Source: JBMNCQ01 sp049366715 (GTDB lineage Bacteria > Bacillota > Peptococcia > Peptococcales > BICA1-8). Taken from it: DNA of 64,000 nt. Within the stretch, counting starts at the first letter, position 1. Every line of letters begins with the position of its first letter. The DNA lies in the NCBI GenBank assembly GCA_049366715.1, contig JBMNCQ010000057.1, positions 104,463 through 168,462 on the forward strand, in the 5' to 3' direction. Positions 1 to 8,880 of this stretch are shown here, one piece after another. A program made the position numbers and the translations under genes. The notes beneath the pieces are model-generated. The model searched no databases. It saw only the letters and a program-made list of their open reading frames with translations, and had not been told where the DNA came from.

Positions 1-2
1 CT

Positions 3-89
3 ATAGTAAAGGCTAATCCTAATTTAGAGTTTATCGAAAATTTGCATGATTTTGTCTTTGATAACTGTGATAACCTCATAAGGAGCTAA
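3..89 (+). CDS. C-terminal end of an unidentified protein
   Basis: An open frame enters from the left edge and ends at the TAA at 87-89, giving only 28 residues rich in Asn, Phe and Leu. The last codons contain AGGAGC, which can serve as the ribosome site for the ATG at 95, so this was probably the upstream gene of the same operon as the glcD remnant. Too little is visible to name a family. It could equally be a chance open frame. Confidence 0.3.
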   Translation: MVKANPNLEFIENLHDFVFDNCDNLIRS

Positions 90-94
90 GGTAA

Positions 95-793
95 ATGGAT
101 AAAACCATTCTCAATAAGTTAAAGAAGATAGTTGGTCCAAAAAATGTCTTAACTGAGTATGAAGAGAGAATTTGTTATTCCTATGATGGTTCTTTCCTGA
201 GGGGTATACCCCGGCTCTTGCCGGTGGGGATTTCGAAACCGGTAAATTCCTAGCTAAAAAAATCTTAAACAATTTTCTAAGTTAGATTTAGATTATATTG
301 TTTTTGACTGTGCTACATGTTTATCTGCATGGCTTGATTATTCAGATCTATTGGAAAGTGAGGAAGCTTTACGTCTTTCAAAGAAGCTGATGGATATTAA
401 TAGTTTTTTAGTTGGGGTACTGGATATTAAATTTAAACCGAAGGATTTAGGTATTAAAGTAACATACCATGACCCATGTCATCTAAAAAGAATACCTGGA
501 GGGAAAACAAGTCCGCGTGAAATTTTAAAGCGGCTTAGTCCTAGCTATGAATTTATTGAAATGGATTTAGCTGATAGGTGTTGTGGTTCTGCGGGTTCTT
601 TTAATCTAACACATCATAAAATTTGCCAGGGGTTGTAGAACCAAAGATAAGATCTATTCAAAGATATTCAGGTACAGGTAGTGGCTTCCTCATGTCCGTC
701 GTGCATTATGCAGTTAGAACACAGTTTGCAAAAAGAGGAATGAAAATTAAAGTAAGGCATGTAGTAGAACTGGCTGCAGAGTGTTTGGGATGA
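95..793 (+). pseudogene. glcD-glcF remnant (glycolate/2-hydroxyacid oxidase), fused and frameshifted
   Basis: The ATG at 95 opens 52 residues that look like the start of a GlcD-type FAD-linked oxidase (LTEYEERICYSYDGSF). After that the similarity jumps to the C-terminal CCG region of GlcF, the iron-sulfur subunit: FETGKFLAKK, then DYIVFDCATC, VTYHDPCHL and DRCCGSAGSF. At least three frame changes are needed to follow GlcF, near 285, 630 and 740, up to the stop at 791-793. Most of glcD and the ferredoxin half of glcF are missing. This looks like one internal deletion followed by decay. The intact enzyme would have oxidised a 2-hydroxyacid such as glycolate or lactate. No function is expected now. 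Confidence 0.8.
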
Positions 794-815
794 TTAAAAC
801 TCCTCCTCAATATTA

Positions 816-848
816 GGCTGTTAACCGATTGGTTAGCGGTCTATTTTT
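816..848 (+). terminator. Rho-independent terminator after the glcDF remnant
   Basis: A stem with TAACC (822-826) and GGTTA (831-835) around a GATT loop extends outward with G-C and G-T pairs to about 817/840. It is followed by CTATTTTTTT. It separates the decayed gene from the gntR-comA cluster. Confidence 0.6.
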
Positions 849-932
849 TTGGGCTCTTTATAATATGTCGCATGTGGTTTAGGGGAAAAAGAAAAATTTG
901 AATTTTTTAATATATAAGGAGGAATTTCTGAT

Positions 933-974
933 ATTTTATAGTATATATTTTATAGTATATATTTTATAAAATAT
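933..974 (+). repeat. Three tandem 14-bp AT-only repeats in front of gntR
   Basis: ATTTTATAGTATAT occurs exactly twice in tandem (933-946, 947-960) and is followed by a degraded third copy (961-974). The array ends about 40 bases before the gntR start. This is a likely promoter or operator region, possibly for the adjacent GntR protein, although no binding site is proven. An unused GGAGG lies just upstream at 919-923. Confidence 0.5.
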
Positions 975-1014
975 AATTTATATAATATAATTAATTTTTG
1001 AAAGAGGGATAATA

Positions 1015-1719
1015 TTGAATCATAAAAACACTATGAAACCAGAAATAGGTAGAAAGACTTTATCTAATCAGGTTTATGACTATTTAAAACAAGCAATTAT
1101 TTTCCAGGAAATACCACAGGTGAAAATTGGGACAAAATTAAATGAATCGGAATTAGCCTCTCTTTTGGGTGTAAGTTTAACTCCTTTACGTGAAGCATTG
1201 AATATGCTTAGAAAGGAAGGTTTTGTTGTAGGAAATTCATTTCAGGGATCAACTGTAATTAACTTTTCCCTTGAGGATATTGAAAATATTTTTGAATTAC
1301 GAGAAATTCTTGAACTTGCTGTTATTAGACAGGCATACAAAAATTTTGGTGAGGAAGATTATCTATATCTTGAGCAAATCTTGTCAGAGTATGAGCAAGC
1401 CTATTATGAATTAGATTTCAAGCAGATATCTGCTATTAACCAGCAATTTCATAATTATTTAGCTGAGAAATCATCAAACAAATGGCTTAAAAATACATTA
1501 GATAGTATTGTTGAGTATTTAATATTAGTTAGAGCACCTTTGATGAAAAAAAGAAAAGAAAGCAAGGAATTTGATACAAGGAGGGCTGTAACTGAACATA
1601 AAGAAATAGTCAGTTCTCTTAAGGGAAAGGACTTGAAAAAAGCGGAAGATGCCATGAAGAGGCATATAAACCGTTTAAAGCAAGAAATTATTAATTTTAA
1701 TAAAGAAAACAATAAATAA
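1015..1719 (+). CDS. GntR-family (FadR/FCD type) transcriptional regulator
   Basis: A 234-residue protein with an N-terminal winged helix (residues about 18-75, with the typical LNESELASLLGVSLTPLREAL recognition region) and an all-helical FCD effector-binding domain over the remaining ~150 residues. The start is TTG at 1015, placed by GAGGG about 8 bases upstream. An internal ATG at 1033 is the alternative. FCD regulators usually sense small organic acids and repress their own catabolic clusters. This gene sits 14 bases before comA on the same strand, so it is the obvious regulator of the run that follows. The effector is unknown; sulfolactate or a similar 2-hydroxyacid would fit the context. 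Confidence 0.9.
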   Translation: MNHKNTMKPEIGRKTLSNQVYDYLKQAIIFQEIPQVKIGTKLNESELASLLGVSLTPLREALNMLRKEGFVVGNSFQGSTVINFSLEDIENIFELREILELAVIRQAYKNFGEEDYLYLEQILSEYEQAYYELDFKQISAINQQFHNYLAEKSSNKWLKNTLDSIVEYLILVRAPLMKKRKESKEFDTRRAVTEHKEIVSSLKGKDLKKAEDAMKRHINRLKQEIINFNKENNK

Positions 1720-1733
1720 GGGAGGCAATTAAA

Positions 1734-2549
1734 ATGATTAATGGTAAAGGCAAGTTGGCTTGGGAGGGTATTATTATTGACCCTTATAAAGGAAGGGTTA
1801 CGGAAAAGCCTAGACAAGAGGGAAAAACAATAATATCTGATCTGGGTTACGGATTGGGGGAAGTTAAAGAATTTCTAGAAAACTGCGGTCAATATATTGA
1901 TAGGGCAAAATTGGCTTTTGGAACAACAGTGATTTACTCTGAAGATTATTTAACCGAAAAAATAAAGTTGTATAGATCCGCTGATATTAATGTCAATCCA
2001 GGTGGGACATGTGCAGAGATTGCAATTTATCAGGGAGTATTTGATGCATTTTTACTTAAAGCGAAGGAGTTTGGCTTTACAACAATTGAAATATCTGATG
2101 GAACAATAAAGATGGATGATGAAGTTAGGGCGTCGGTAATAACTAAAGCTCTTGAGGCCGGTTTTGAGGTTATCTCTGAAGTTGGAAAGAAAAATTTATC
2201 AGAACAACTTCAGATACAAGAAGCAATTAGACAAATTAAAAGGGATTTGGAATTAGGAGTTTCCACTGTTACAGTTGAATCTAGAGGATCTGCAAAAGGT
2301 GTAGGTATTTTTGATAAAGACGGGAAAGTAAAGGCAGATGATATAGAGACAATACTAGATGCAGGAATTGATCCAAAAAAGCTTACTTGGGAAGCACCAA
2401 CTAAAGATGGACAAGAATTTTTTATAACTTATTTTGACAATAATGTTAATTTGGCTAATGTTAGATATTTTGAAGTTATTGCTTTAGAGGGATTACGTCG
2501 TGGGTTGCGAGGAGATACTCTACATAGAGTAGTTAATAGTTTGCTTTAG
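1734..2549 (+). CDS. comA: Phosphosulfolactate synthase family (ComA)
   Basis: A 271-residue ComA-family TIM-barrel protein. Characterised members add sulfite to phosphoenolpyruvate to give (2R)-phospho-3-sulfolactate, the first step of coenzyme M synthesis in methanogens and of sulfolactate formation in some bacteria. Visible family landmarks are KLAFGT at residues 59-64, NPGGTCAEIA at 88-97 and an EISDG motif near 113. The start ATG follows GGAGGC with good spacing. It is followed 45 bases later by comB. Because the cluster contains an importer and a pyruvate kinase, the enzyme might act in reverse here, releasing sulfite and PEP. That direction is my inference. Confidence 0.88.
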   Translation: MINGKGKLAWEGIIIDPYKGRVTEKPRQEGKTIISDLGYGLGEVKEFLENCGQYIDRAKLAFGTTVIYSEDYLTEKIKLYRSADINVNPGGTCAEIAIYQGVFDAFLLKAKEFGFTTIEISDGTIKMDDEVRASVITKALEAGFEVISEVGKKNLSEQLQIQEAIRQIKRDLELGVSTVTVESRGSAKGVGIFDKDGKVKADDIETILDAGIDPKKLTWEAPTKDGQEFFITYFDNNVNLANVRYFEVIALEGLRRGLRGDTLHRVVNSLL

Positions 2550-2594
2550 GTTTACGTTGTTTAACTGACTCTAACGGGGAAGGTGGGATAAAAT

Positions 2595-3290
2595 ATGAGG
2601 ATTAAAATGCTAGAGCTTATAGAAGGCGCCAAGAAAGCTCAAGGGCTAACAGTAATTATTGATGTTTTTCGTGCCTTCTCCGTAGCGTGTTATATTATCA
2701 ATAATGGAGCTAGATATATAATTCCTGTTGGAGATATAAATATTGCATATGATCTAAAGAAAGCTAACTCTGACTTTGTTCTTATAGGTGAAAGGCAAGG
2801 GAAGAAACAACCAGGTTTTGACTATGGAAATTCTCCTGCGGAAATAGAGAGTGTAAGCTTTATCGGCAAGTCAATTATTCAGACCACAGGTGCTGGTACA
2901 CAGGGAATAGTAAACGCACATAATGCTGATGAAATTATTACAGGGAGCTTTGTCAATGCTCAAGCTATAATAGATTATATAAAGTTTAAAAAGCCTGAAA
3001 TTATATCACTTGTCTGCATGGGCAACGCAGGAGTCGTCAGTAGTAGCGAGGATACCCTGTGTGCTGAGTATATCGAGAGTGGTTTAGAAAATAGACAAAT
3101 GGATTTTAATAATATTGTCAAGTATTTAGAGAGATATGAAAGCTCACAGAAGTTTTTTAACCACGAAACGCATTGGGCTCCAGAGAAGGATTTTAAGTTA
3201 TGCTTAAGCTTAAATAGATTTGATTTTGTCCTAAGGGTTGAAAAGTTAGAAGATAAATTGATATTAAAGAAGGTTAATACTCCGATATAA
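2595..3290 (+). CDS. comB: 2-phosphosulfolactate phosphatase family (ComB)
   Basis: A 231-residue ComB-family protein. Members hydrolyse 2-phosphosulfolactate to sulfolactate with Mg2+. Conserved stretches are IIDVFRA at residues 21-27, GERQGK at 65-70, GFDYGNSP at 74-81, the TTGAGTQG segment near 97-104, and VCMGNAG further on. The length matches the family. A purine-rich ribosome site (GGGGAAGGTGGG) precedes the ATG. Pairing with comA is the classic arrangement. In a catabolic setting it might hydrolyse a phosphorylated intermediate or limit its level. Confidence 0.88.
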   Translation: MRIKMLELIEGAKKAQGLTVIIDVFRAFSVACYIINNGARYIIPVGDINIAYDLKKANSDFVLIGERQGKKQPGFDYGNSPAEIESVSFIGKSIIQTTGAGTQGIVNAHNADEIITGSFVNAQAIIDYIKFKKPEIISLVCMGNAGVVSSSEDTLCAEYIESGLENRQMDFNNIVKYLERYESSQKFFNHETHWAPEKDFKLCLSLNRFDFVLRVEKLEDKLILKKVNTPI

Positions 3291-3325
3291 ATACTAACTA
3301 ATTAAGTAAAGAGGAGTGTCGAAAC

Positions 3326-4357
3326 ATGTCCTATTTTCTGAATCTTCAAAACAATGGTATCCTCTATACCCAAACTAGAAAGTTTGTTGAGGCAAATATT
3401 TTAGTTTGTTCAAACTGTAGTGAATTGATTTATCCAGATATTTATATGGATCCTGAATTGCAAAAAAAACAGCCCCAAAAATGGCGTAGTGTTAATGGTT
3501 TAGGTGTAAGTAAAATAGTCGATTCATCTAAAAAACCTGATGCAAGGTTGTATGTTCTAAATGAAAACAGCTCAGAACTTAGGTTATTTTATGATGATGA
3601 TGATTACATAATATCGGGTCCATTGCTTGAATTAGAGAAAAACCCATCGGATAGACGCTATACAATTTATGGCTGTGGCGGATTGCTAACGAAAATAATG
3701 GTCACTACTCTTGAAGTGCAACATGGGATTTGTAGTTTACATGCTACTAGTATGTATTCTGAAAGGGATAATCATTTACTCTTAGCCATAGGTGGGCCGG
3801 GTGCTGGAAAGACCATTATGTTATTGGAAGCTTGTTTAAGGAAAGGGTACAAGGTTTTAACGACTGAATACACTCATTTTAAAACAGAGGAAGATAAGGT
3901 TATCTTTTATAAAGGGTCTCTCTTTGACAATGTTAGGGCTGGAAATTTAATTTATGATTTTCCTGAATATGAGACTATATGGGGGAAAAAAATTATTAAT
4001 AATACTAAAAACGTATGGAATACTAAGGTGGCGTTAGATTTCCAACCGCTACAAGTTGAAGAAGATAAAGTTATTAACCCTGAAGTCACTATTGTTTTTC
4101 CTAAAATTGAAAGTCAAAGGACAACGGCTGATATCCAAAACATATCTGCATATCAGACATTATTTCAGTTTTTCTTAAATGCTAGCGAACAAATTAATAG
4201 ACCTAGATTGCTTTATGGAATGTTACCTTTTTCCTCATTTGATAATAAGGAAAGGGGTATTCAACGCCTTAAGTTAGTTCAGAATTTTCTTGATAAAGTC
4301 AATTTGCGCGGAGCCAAAACAATTTTTGCCGGTGTAAAAAACTCCTGGCCATTATAA
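3326..4357 (+). CDS. HPr-kinase/PEPCK-like P-loop protein, possible small-molecule kinase
   Basis: A 343-residue soluble protein. The centre has the layout of HprK-like proteins: SLHATSM (137-143), then a hydrophobic strand leading into a Walker A loop GGPGAGKT (156-163), followed by a short strand where HprK has acidic catalytic residues (here VLTTEY). The N-terminal ~110 residues and the C-terminal third are not recognised. The start ATG at 3326 follows AGAGGAG. No HPr or PTS gene is nearby. Its place between comB and a pyruvate kinase suggests phosphorylation of a metabolite, perhaps sulfolactate, rather than HPr. That role is hypothetical. Confidence 0.6.
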   Translation: MSYFLNLQNNGILYTQTRKFVEANILVCSNCSELIYPDIYMDPELQKKQPQKWRSVNGLGVSKIVDSSKKPDARLYVLNENSSELRLFYDDDDYIISGPLLELEKNPSDRRYTIYGCGGLLTKIMVTTLEVQHGICSLHATSMYSERDNHLLLAIGGPGAGKTIMLLEACLRKGYKVLTTEYTHFKTEEDKVIFYKGSLFDNVRAGNLIYDFPEYETIWGKKIINNTKNVWNTKVALDFQPLQVEEDKVINPEVTIVFPKIESQRTTADIQNISAYQTLFQFFLNASEQINRPRLLYGMLPFSSFDNKERGIQRLKLVQNFLDKVNLRGAKTIFAGVKNSWPL

Positions 4358-4513
4358 AAGGATCGAGATTTGGAAACTTATAGACCATTAATGGAAGCGG
4401 CAAAAAGTGAAAACAAATAAGAACTCTTATTAGTAAAGAGCTACCAATCCCTCCTAGTAAGATATTAGGGCATGGTGGAAAAAATATTGTTGGGTTACAT
4501 TAAGGAGGCAAAA

Positions 4514-5848
4514 ATGAAACATACAAAAATACTTATTACAATAGGTCCTGCATCATTTCCGGAAGAAGTATTAACTGACTTAATATTAACTGGGATAAGT
4601 GGGTGTAGAATTAATTTCTCCCATACTAGTTTTGAAAAAGCGGAAGAAATTATATGGAAAATTCGTAATATTAGTAAGAAGCTAGATAGACCTATTTGTA
4701 TAAGGCAAGATTTACAGGGTCCGAAAATAAGAATTGGAGAATTAAATCAAAACGAAATTATCTTAAAAAAAGACCAAATATTCAAACTTACTATGGAAAA
4801 TATAATAGGTGATCAAGAACGTGCTAGTGTTGTTCAAAAAGAATTTATTGAAGCTTTAAAACCTGGAGCTACAGTAGTTATTGGTGATAATGATTTAAAA
4901 ATTGAGGTTATTCATAAGGATGTTAATAGTGTTGATTGTAAAGTTGTTATAGGTGGAATACTCAAACCTAAAAAAGGAGTAAGTGCACCCGGTACTATAA
5001 TTGATTTTAAGGGTCTAACTGCAAAGGATTTAAAGGATTTGGAGTTTGGCATAATGCAGCAGGTTGACTGTATTTCAATGTCCTTTGTTCAAAGTGCTCA
5101 GGATGTTGAACGATTAAAAGAGCTTATTAGGGCTAAGGGTAAGGATATCCCTGTAATTGCTAAAATTGAACAATATAATTCTTTAAAAAATTTAGATGAA
5201 ATAATAAAGGCGGTAGATGGTATTAGTATTGCGAGAGGTGATTTAGCCGTAGAAAGGCCCTTGGAAGAATTAGGTTTAATACAAAAAGAGGTTATTAGGA
5301 GATGTAATTTAGCGGGTAAGTTTGTAATGGCAGGTTCAGGAATTTTGCAAAATCTGAGGAAAAATTTATGGCCTACTAGGGCGGAAGTAAATGATGTTAC
5401 AGCTCTTATTTTTGAAGGTATAGATGCAATTTCTTTTTCTGACGAGACTGCCGTAGGAGATTATCCGGTGGAAAGTGTTCGAACTTTAGCAAATATTATT
5501 AAAAGCGTAGAAGATGTTATTTTAAACACTTCTGCTGCCCCAAATGATTTCTATAAAAATGTTAATGCTAATTTTAAATATGTTCCAGGGGATGAGTCGT
5601 TAGTTTTATGTACTGATACTTTGGATTCTGCTATAAAACTTGCTAAAATACGCTATACTGCTCCTCTGCTTGTGGGTACAAAATCCCAAAAAATTGCCAA
5701 TTATCTTGCAAATTATTGGGGCGTTTTCCCAATATTTTGTCCAGAAGAGCTTAAAAGAGAAAAGATGCATGATTATACAATTGAGAAAGCTATTGAATTA
5801 AAAATTATTGATAAAAACACCCCTGTTATAAATATGAATAATTATTGA
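4514..5848 (+). CDS. Pyruvate kinase homologue, divergent
   Basis: A 444-residue protein from ATG 4514, chosen because AAGGAGG lies right before it; the frame is open from 4472. Core pyruvate kinase features are present: RINFSH (32-37), GPKIRIG (69-75), AKIE with catalytic Lys217 and metal-binding Glu219, and ARGD with Asp243. The usual ATQMLESM segment is replaced by AGSGILQNL, putting Ser in place of the PEP-contacting Thr, and SGETA is SDETA. The substrate pocket is therefore altered although the chemistry should survive. There is no extra C-terminal PEP-utiliser domain. It could make pyruvate and ATP from PEP released by ComA running backwards, or supply PEP metabolism locally. Confidence 0.85.
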   Translation: MKHTKILITIGPASFPEEVLTDLILTGISGCRINFSHTSFEKAEEIIWKIRNISKKLDRPICIRQDLQGPKIRIGELNQNEIILKKDQIFKLTMENIIGDQERASVVQKEFIEALKPGATVVIGDNDLKIEVIHKDVNSVDCKVVIGGILKPKKGVSAPGTIIDFKGLTAKDLKDLEFGIMQQVDCISMSFVQSAQDVERLKELIRAKGKDIPVIAKIEQYNSLKNLDEIIKAVDGISIARGDLAVERPLEELGLIQKEVIRRCNLAGKFVMAGSGILQNLRKNLWPTRAEVNDVTALIFEGIDAISFSDETAVGDYPVESVRTLANIIKSVEDVILNTSAAPNDFYKNVNANFKYVPGDESLVLCTDTLDSAIKLAKIRYTAPLLVGTKSQKIANYLANYWGVFPIFCPEELKREKMHDYTIEKAIELKIIDKNTPVINMNNY

Positions 5849-5858
5849 GGTGGACAAA

Positions 5859-7151
5859 ATGAAACTAGTACTTCCTTATGGCAGGAATCAGGTAGAGGTA
5901 AATATTCCAGATAATAACTATTTATTTACTGCAAAGCCTTCCGGGCAGATAATACCTGCAGAAGATGAAGGAAAAGAAATTAGAGAAGCTTTAGCCAATC
6001 CTATTCATAGTGAACCCTTAAATAAAATTGCTGAAAAAGTTAAGGCCGATGAAAAGGTAGTAATTATTACTAGTGATTATACACGGCCTACACCTTCAAG
6101 GCGAATCATACCTTATATTTTAGAAGAATTGAAAAAGGGGGGGATTGACTCAAGTCAAGTTCAAATACTTTTTGCATCTGGCTTGCACCGAGTCATGACC
6201 CAAGAGGAAATGATAGATATTTTAGGTCAGGAACTAAGTAATAAAATAACAATGTCTTGTCATGATGCTTACAATGATGAATTTGTGTTTATGGGATTTT
6301 CAAAAAATAATACACCCATAGAAATAAACAAAATAGTTGCTGATGCAAAACTTAAGATATCTATAAGTACAATTGAACCTCATCACGCTGCCGGATGGTC
6401 CGGGGGTGGCAAAAATATTATACCTGGTGTAGCTAGTAAAGATACAATATTTGCCCATCATAAACAAATGTTAAGCCAAGGAGTAGGCATCGGCATTTTT
6501 GATGGCAATCCATTTCGTGAGGATATAGAGGATATTGCTATAAGCGTTAATGTGGATTTTATCTGTAATGTAATACTTAGTGAAGATAAAAGGATTTCAA
6601 AGGTTTTCTGTGGTGACGTTGTGAAGGCCCATAGAGAAGGTGCTAGGGTCTGTGAAAAATTAATATCTGTGGAGTTGCCACAATTAGCTGACATTATTAT
6701 TGCTTCACCGGGAGGGGCTCCTCGTGATAATAATTTATGGCAAACGGAAGGTAAAGCTTTAACCCGTATTAAAGATGCAGTGAAACCAGGTGGTATCGTC
6801 ATTATAGTTTCTGAATGTTCTGAGGGTGTTGGTCAGGATGAGTTTAAAAATGAAATCGAGACATATTTAGCAGAGGGTGATTTTGAGAGGGCCTTAGAAA
6901 AAATTAGAGAACTTTCTTTTAGTCCTTTAACAAATAAAATTGCCAGAATTGCTAAGTTATTGCAAAGGTGTAATCTGTATTTTGTTACATCGGATAATAT
7001 GAAAAATATGTTTACCAAAGCACCCTTTTATTTCTTTTCAACTCCGCAAGAAGCTTTAGAAAGTGCTTTCCGGAATTTAGGCCCTGAATGTAAGGTCTTA
7101 GTTGTGCCGGAAACACCGTCCGTAGTACTAAAAGCACCTAAATTTATTTAA
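5859..7151 (+). CDS. LarA-type nickel-pincer 2-hydroxyacid racemase homologue
   Basis: A 430-residue protein from ATG 5859 (GAGGTG 7 bases upstream; the GTG at 5850 is less likely). LarA-family landmarks are DYTRPTPS (73-80), GLH with His110, His135, EPHHAAG (173-179), SGGGK with Lys185, and His200/201. In characterised lactate racemase a lysine at 184 binds the nickel-pincer nucleotide and His108, His174 and His200 act nearby, so the register matches closely. Family members racemise lactate, malate and other 2-hydroxyacids. In this cluster it would interconvert the stereoisomers of the imported acid. No larB, larC or larE is in the window, so the cofactor must be made elsewhere. Confidence 0.82.
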   Translation: MKLVLPYGRNQVEVNIPDNNYLFTAKPSGQIIPAEDEGKEIREALANPIHSEPLNKIAEKVKADEKVVIITSDYTRPTPSRRIIPYILEELKKGGIDSSQVQILFASGLHRVMTQEEMIDILGQELSNKITMSCHDAYNDEFVFMGFSKNNTPIEINKIVADAKLKISISTIEPHHAAGWSGGGKNIIPGVASKDTIFAHHKQMLSQGVGIGIFDGNPFREDIEDIAISVNVDFICNVILSEDKRISKVFCGDVVKAHREGARVCEKLISVELPQLADIIIASPGGAPRDNNLWQTEGKALTRIKDAVKPGGIVIIVSECSEGVGQDEFKNEIETYLAEGDFERALEKIRELSFSPLTNKIARIAKLLQRCNLYFVTSDNMKNMFTKAPFYFFSTPQEALESAFRNLGPECKVLVVPETPSVVLKAPKFI

Positions 7152-7316
7152 GCTAATTTTGTGAAAAAAGTAACTATTTCGTATATAAATTAAATTATAA
7201 AGCTTAAGGTAAAATTCATATCACAGATGTCAGAAATTTACTTCTAAGGGGGGATTAAATTATTTATTTTGTGATTCCGAGTAATCAATAAATGAAAATT
7301 AAAGGAGGTTATCAAT

Positions 7317-8312
7317 ATGAAATTGAAAAAATTGGGACTATGGTTATTAATTGTTATCCTCATGGTATCTTTAGTTGGATGTGGCACAGCAAATAAGCAG
7401 TCTGAACAAGCACAAAAGGAGCCCGAAAAGAAGGAAGAACCAAAATATCCTCAAAAGTCTATAAAAATTATTGTACCATATGCCCCTGGCGGTGGTACTG
7501 ATGTAAATGCAAGAGTGATAGAAAAATATGCCCAAAAATATCTAGGTACTTCTGTAGCGATTATTAATAAACCAGGAGCAGGGGGAGCAACAGGTGCAAT
7601 TGAATTAGCTAAAGCAGAGCCTGACGGCTATACAATTGGTTATACTAACCTACCTAACATGGTACAGTTAGCTCTTGCAGGTCAAGCAGATTTTACTATT
7701 GATAGCTTTGAACCGGTTGTAGGTCAGGTTATTGAAACAAAATACCTTGTTGTTAAAAAAGATAGCAAATTTCAAACAATTGATGAATTAATTGATTTTG
7801 CTAAAAATAATCCAGGCGAATTGATTGCAGCAAATAACGGACCTGCTAGTCATAATGAACTAGTATTAAAAGGCTTTGCAGCTTTTGCCGGTATTGAGTT
7901 AAATCATGTTCCTTTTGATGGAAGTGGTGCAGCAAAAACGGCAATTTTGGGTGGTCATGCACATATGGCCTCAATGACAGCTACAGAATTTGATGAACAA
8001 TTTGAGCCTTTAGTAGTTTTCTCTAAAGAAAGGAGTAAAGAATTTCCTGATACGCCTACCACCTTTGAGAAGGGCTTAAACTTAGATATGTCTTCGAGAC
8101 GTTGTCTTCAGGCTCCCAAAGGAACTGACAAACAAGTAGTAGATTACCTGGCAGCAAAATTTAATGAAATGTTTAATGATCCTGAATATATAAGTGACAT
8201 GGAAAGGTCTGGTTCAACTCCAATATATTTAAGTCCCAAAGAAGTTAAAGAAGCAATAAGTTCAGACATGGAATTCTTAAAAGAGTTTGAGAAAAAGCTG
8301 GCTGTGAAATAG
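7317..8312 (+). CDS. TTT transporter solute-binding lipoprotein TctC (set 1)
   Basis: A 331-residue Bug/TctC extracytoplasmic receptor. A short basic start, a hydrophobic stretch and the lipobox LVGC (Cys22) indicate a lipoprotein, followed by a Lys/Glu-rich linker and the family signature KIIVPYAPGGGTDVNARV and GAGGATG. It captures a carboxylate outside the cell and delivers it to TctAB. AAAGGAGG precedes the ATG. It lies 165 bases after the LarA-like gene. A long perfect hairpin (8327-8367) separates it from tctB, which could keep the receptor more abundant than the permease. The substrate cannot be read from sequence; a sulfonated or plain hydroxyacid would fit the cluster. Confidence 0.92.
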   Translation: MKLKKLGLWLLIVILMVSLVGCGTANKQSEQAQKEPEKKEEPKYPQKSIKIIVPYAPGGGTDVNARVIEKYAQKYLGTSVAIINKPGAGGATGAIELAKAEPDGYTIGYTNLPNMVQLALAGQADFTIDSFEPVVGQVIETKYLVVKKDSKFQTIDELIDFAKNNPGELIAANNGPASHNELVLKGFAAFAGIELNHVPFDGSGAAKTAILGGHAHMASMTATEFDEQFEPLVVFSKERSKEFPDTPTTFEKGLNLDMSSRRCLQAPKGTDKQVVDYLAAKFNEMFNDPEYISDMERSGSTPIYLSPKEVKEAISSDMEFLKEFEKKLAVK

Positions 8313-8326
8313 TTTTAAGAATAATA

Positions 8327-8367
8327 TTGAGTAAATCTTCGGAGTTGAATTCCGAAGATTTACTCAA
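8327..8367 (+). other. Perfect 17-bp RNA hairpin between tctC and tctB (set 1)
   Basis: The arms 8327-8343 and 8351-8367 are exact complements around a 7-base loop. No U-run follows, so it is unlikely to be a plain terminator. It may protect the 3' end of the tctC message or reduce read-through. Equivalent hairpins occur at the other two tctC/tctB junctions. Confidence 0.7.
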
Positions 8368-8387
8368 TAAATTAAAAGGGGGATTTT

Positions 8388-8852
8388 ATGTCCAGGGCAA
8401 AAATTGATGCTTTTATAGGGGTATTTCTTCTTTTGCTTTCATCCCTAATTTTTTTGTTTAGTCGATCTTTTCCACCTCGCTCACAGTTTTTTGTTAACTT
8501 ACTGGTTTTTATCTTATTTATTTTAACTATCATTTACTTAATTCAGACTTTTTTTGTTATTAGGAAAATAAGCAATCAAGGAAATCAAGAAGATGAAATT
8601 GAACATATTAAAGAAAAAAAGTACAAACCAGTTTTTGTTACAATTTTTGGTATAGGGATATATATTCTAATACTTATACCAGTAGCTGGATTTATACCTG
8701 CCACAGTTATAATACTCTTTTCATTGATGTATTTATTAGGCATTCGCAGTAAATCATTTCTAATAGGAATAACACTATTTTTACCACTTATTCTTTTTTT
8801 AGTATTCCAAATTTTTCTAAGTATTCCTGTGCCTACTGGGTTATTTTATTAG
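8388..8852 (+). CDS. TTT transporter small membrane subunit TctB (set 1)
   Basis: A 154-residue hydrophobic protein with about four membrane segments and a charged loop around residues 62-80, as in TctB subunits. The closing part carries the GIRSKSFLIGI motif style of the family. AAAGGGGG precedes the ATG. It lies between tctC and tctA, the standard order. Confidence 0.85.
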   Translation: MSRAKIDAFIGVFLLLLSSLIFLFSRSFPPRSQFFVNLLVFILFILTIIYLIQTFFVIRKISNQGNQEDEIEHIKEKKYKPVFVTIFGIGIYILILIPVAGFIPATVIILFSLMYLLGIRSKSFLIGITLFLPLILFLVFQIFLSIPVPTGLFY

Positions 8853-8880
8853 CTATTAGCTTAAAGGAGGTTGATGGATT

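Noticed and set aside
1455..1817. 120-codon open frame on the minus strand over gntR
   Set aside because: Antisense to a clear GntR gene; low-complexity hydrophobic product; no ribosome site.
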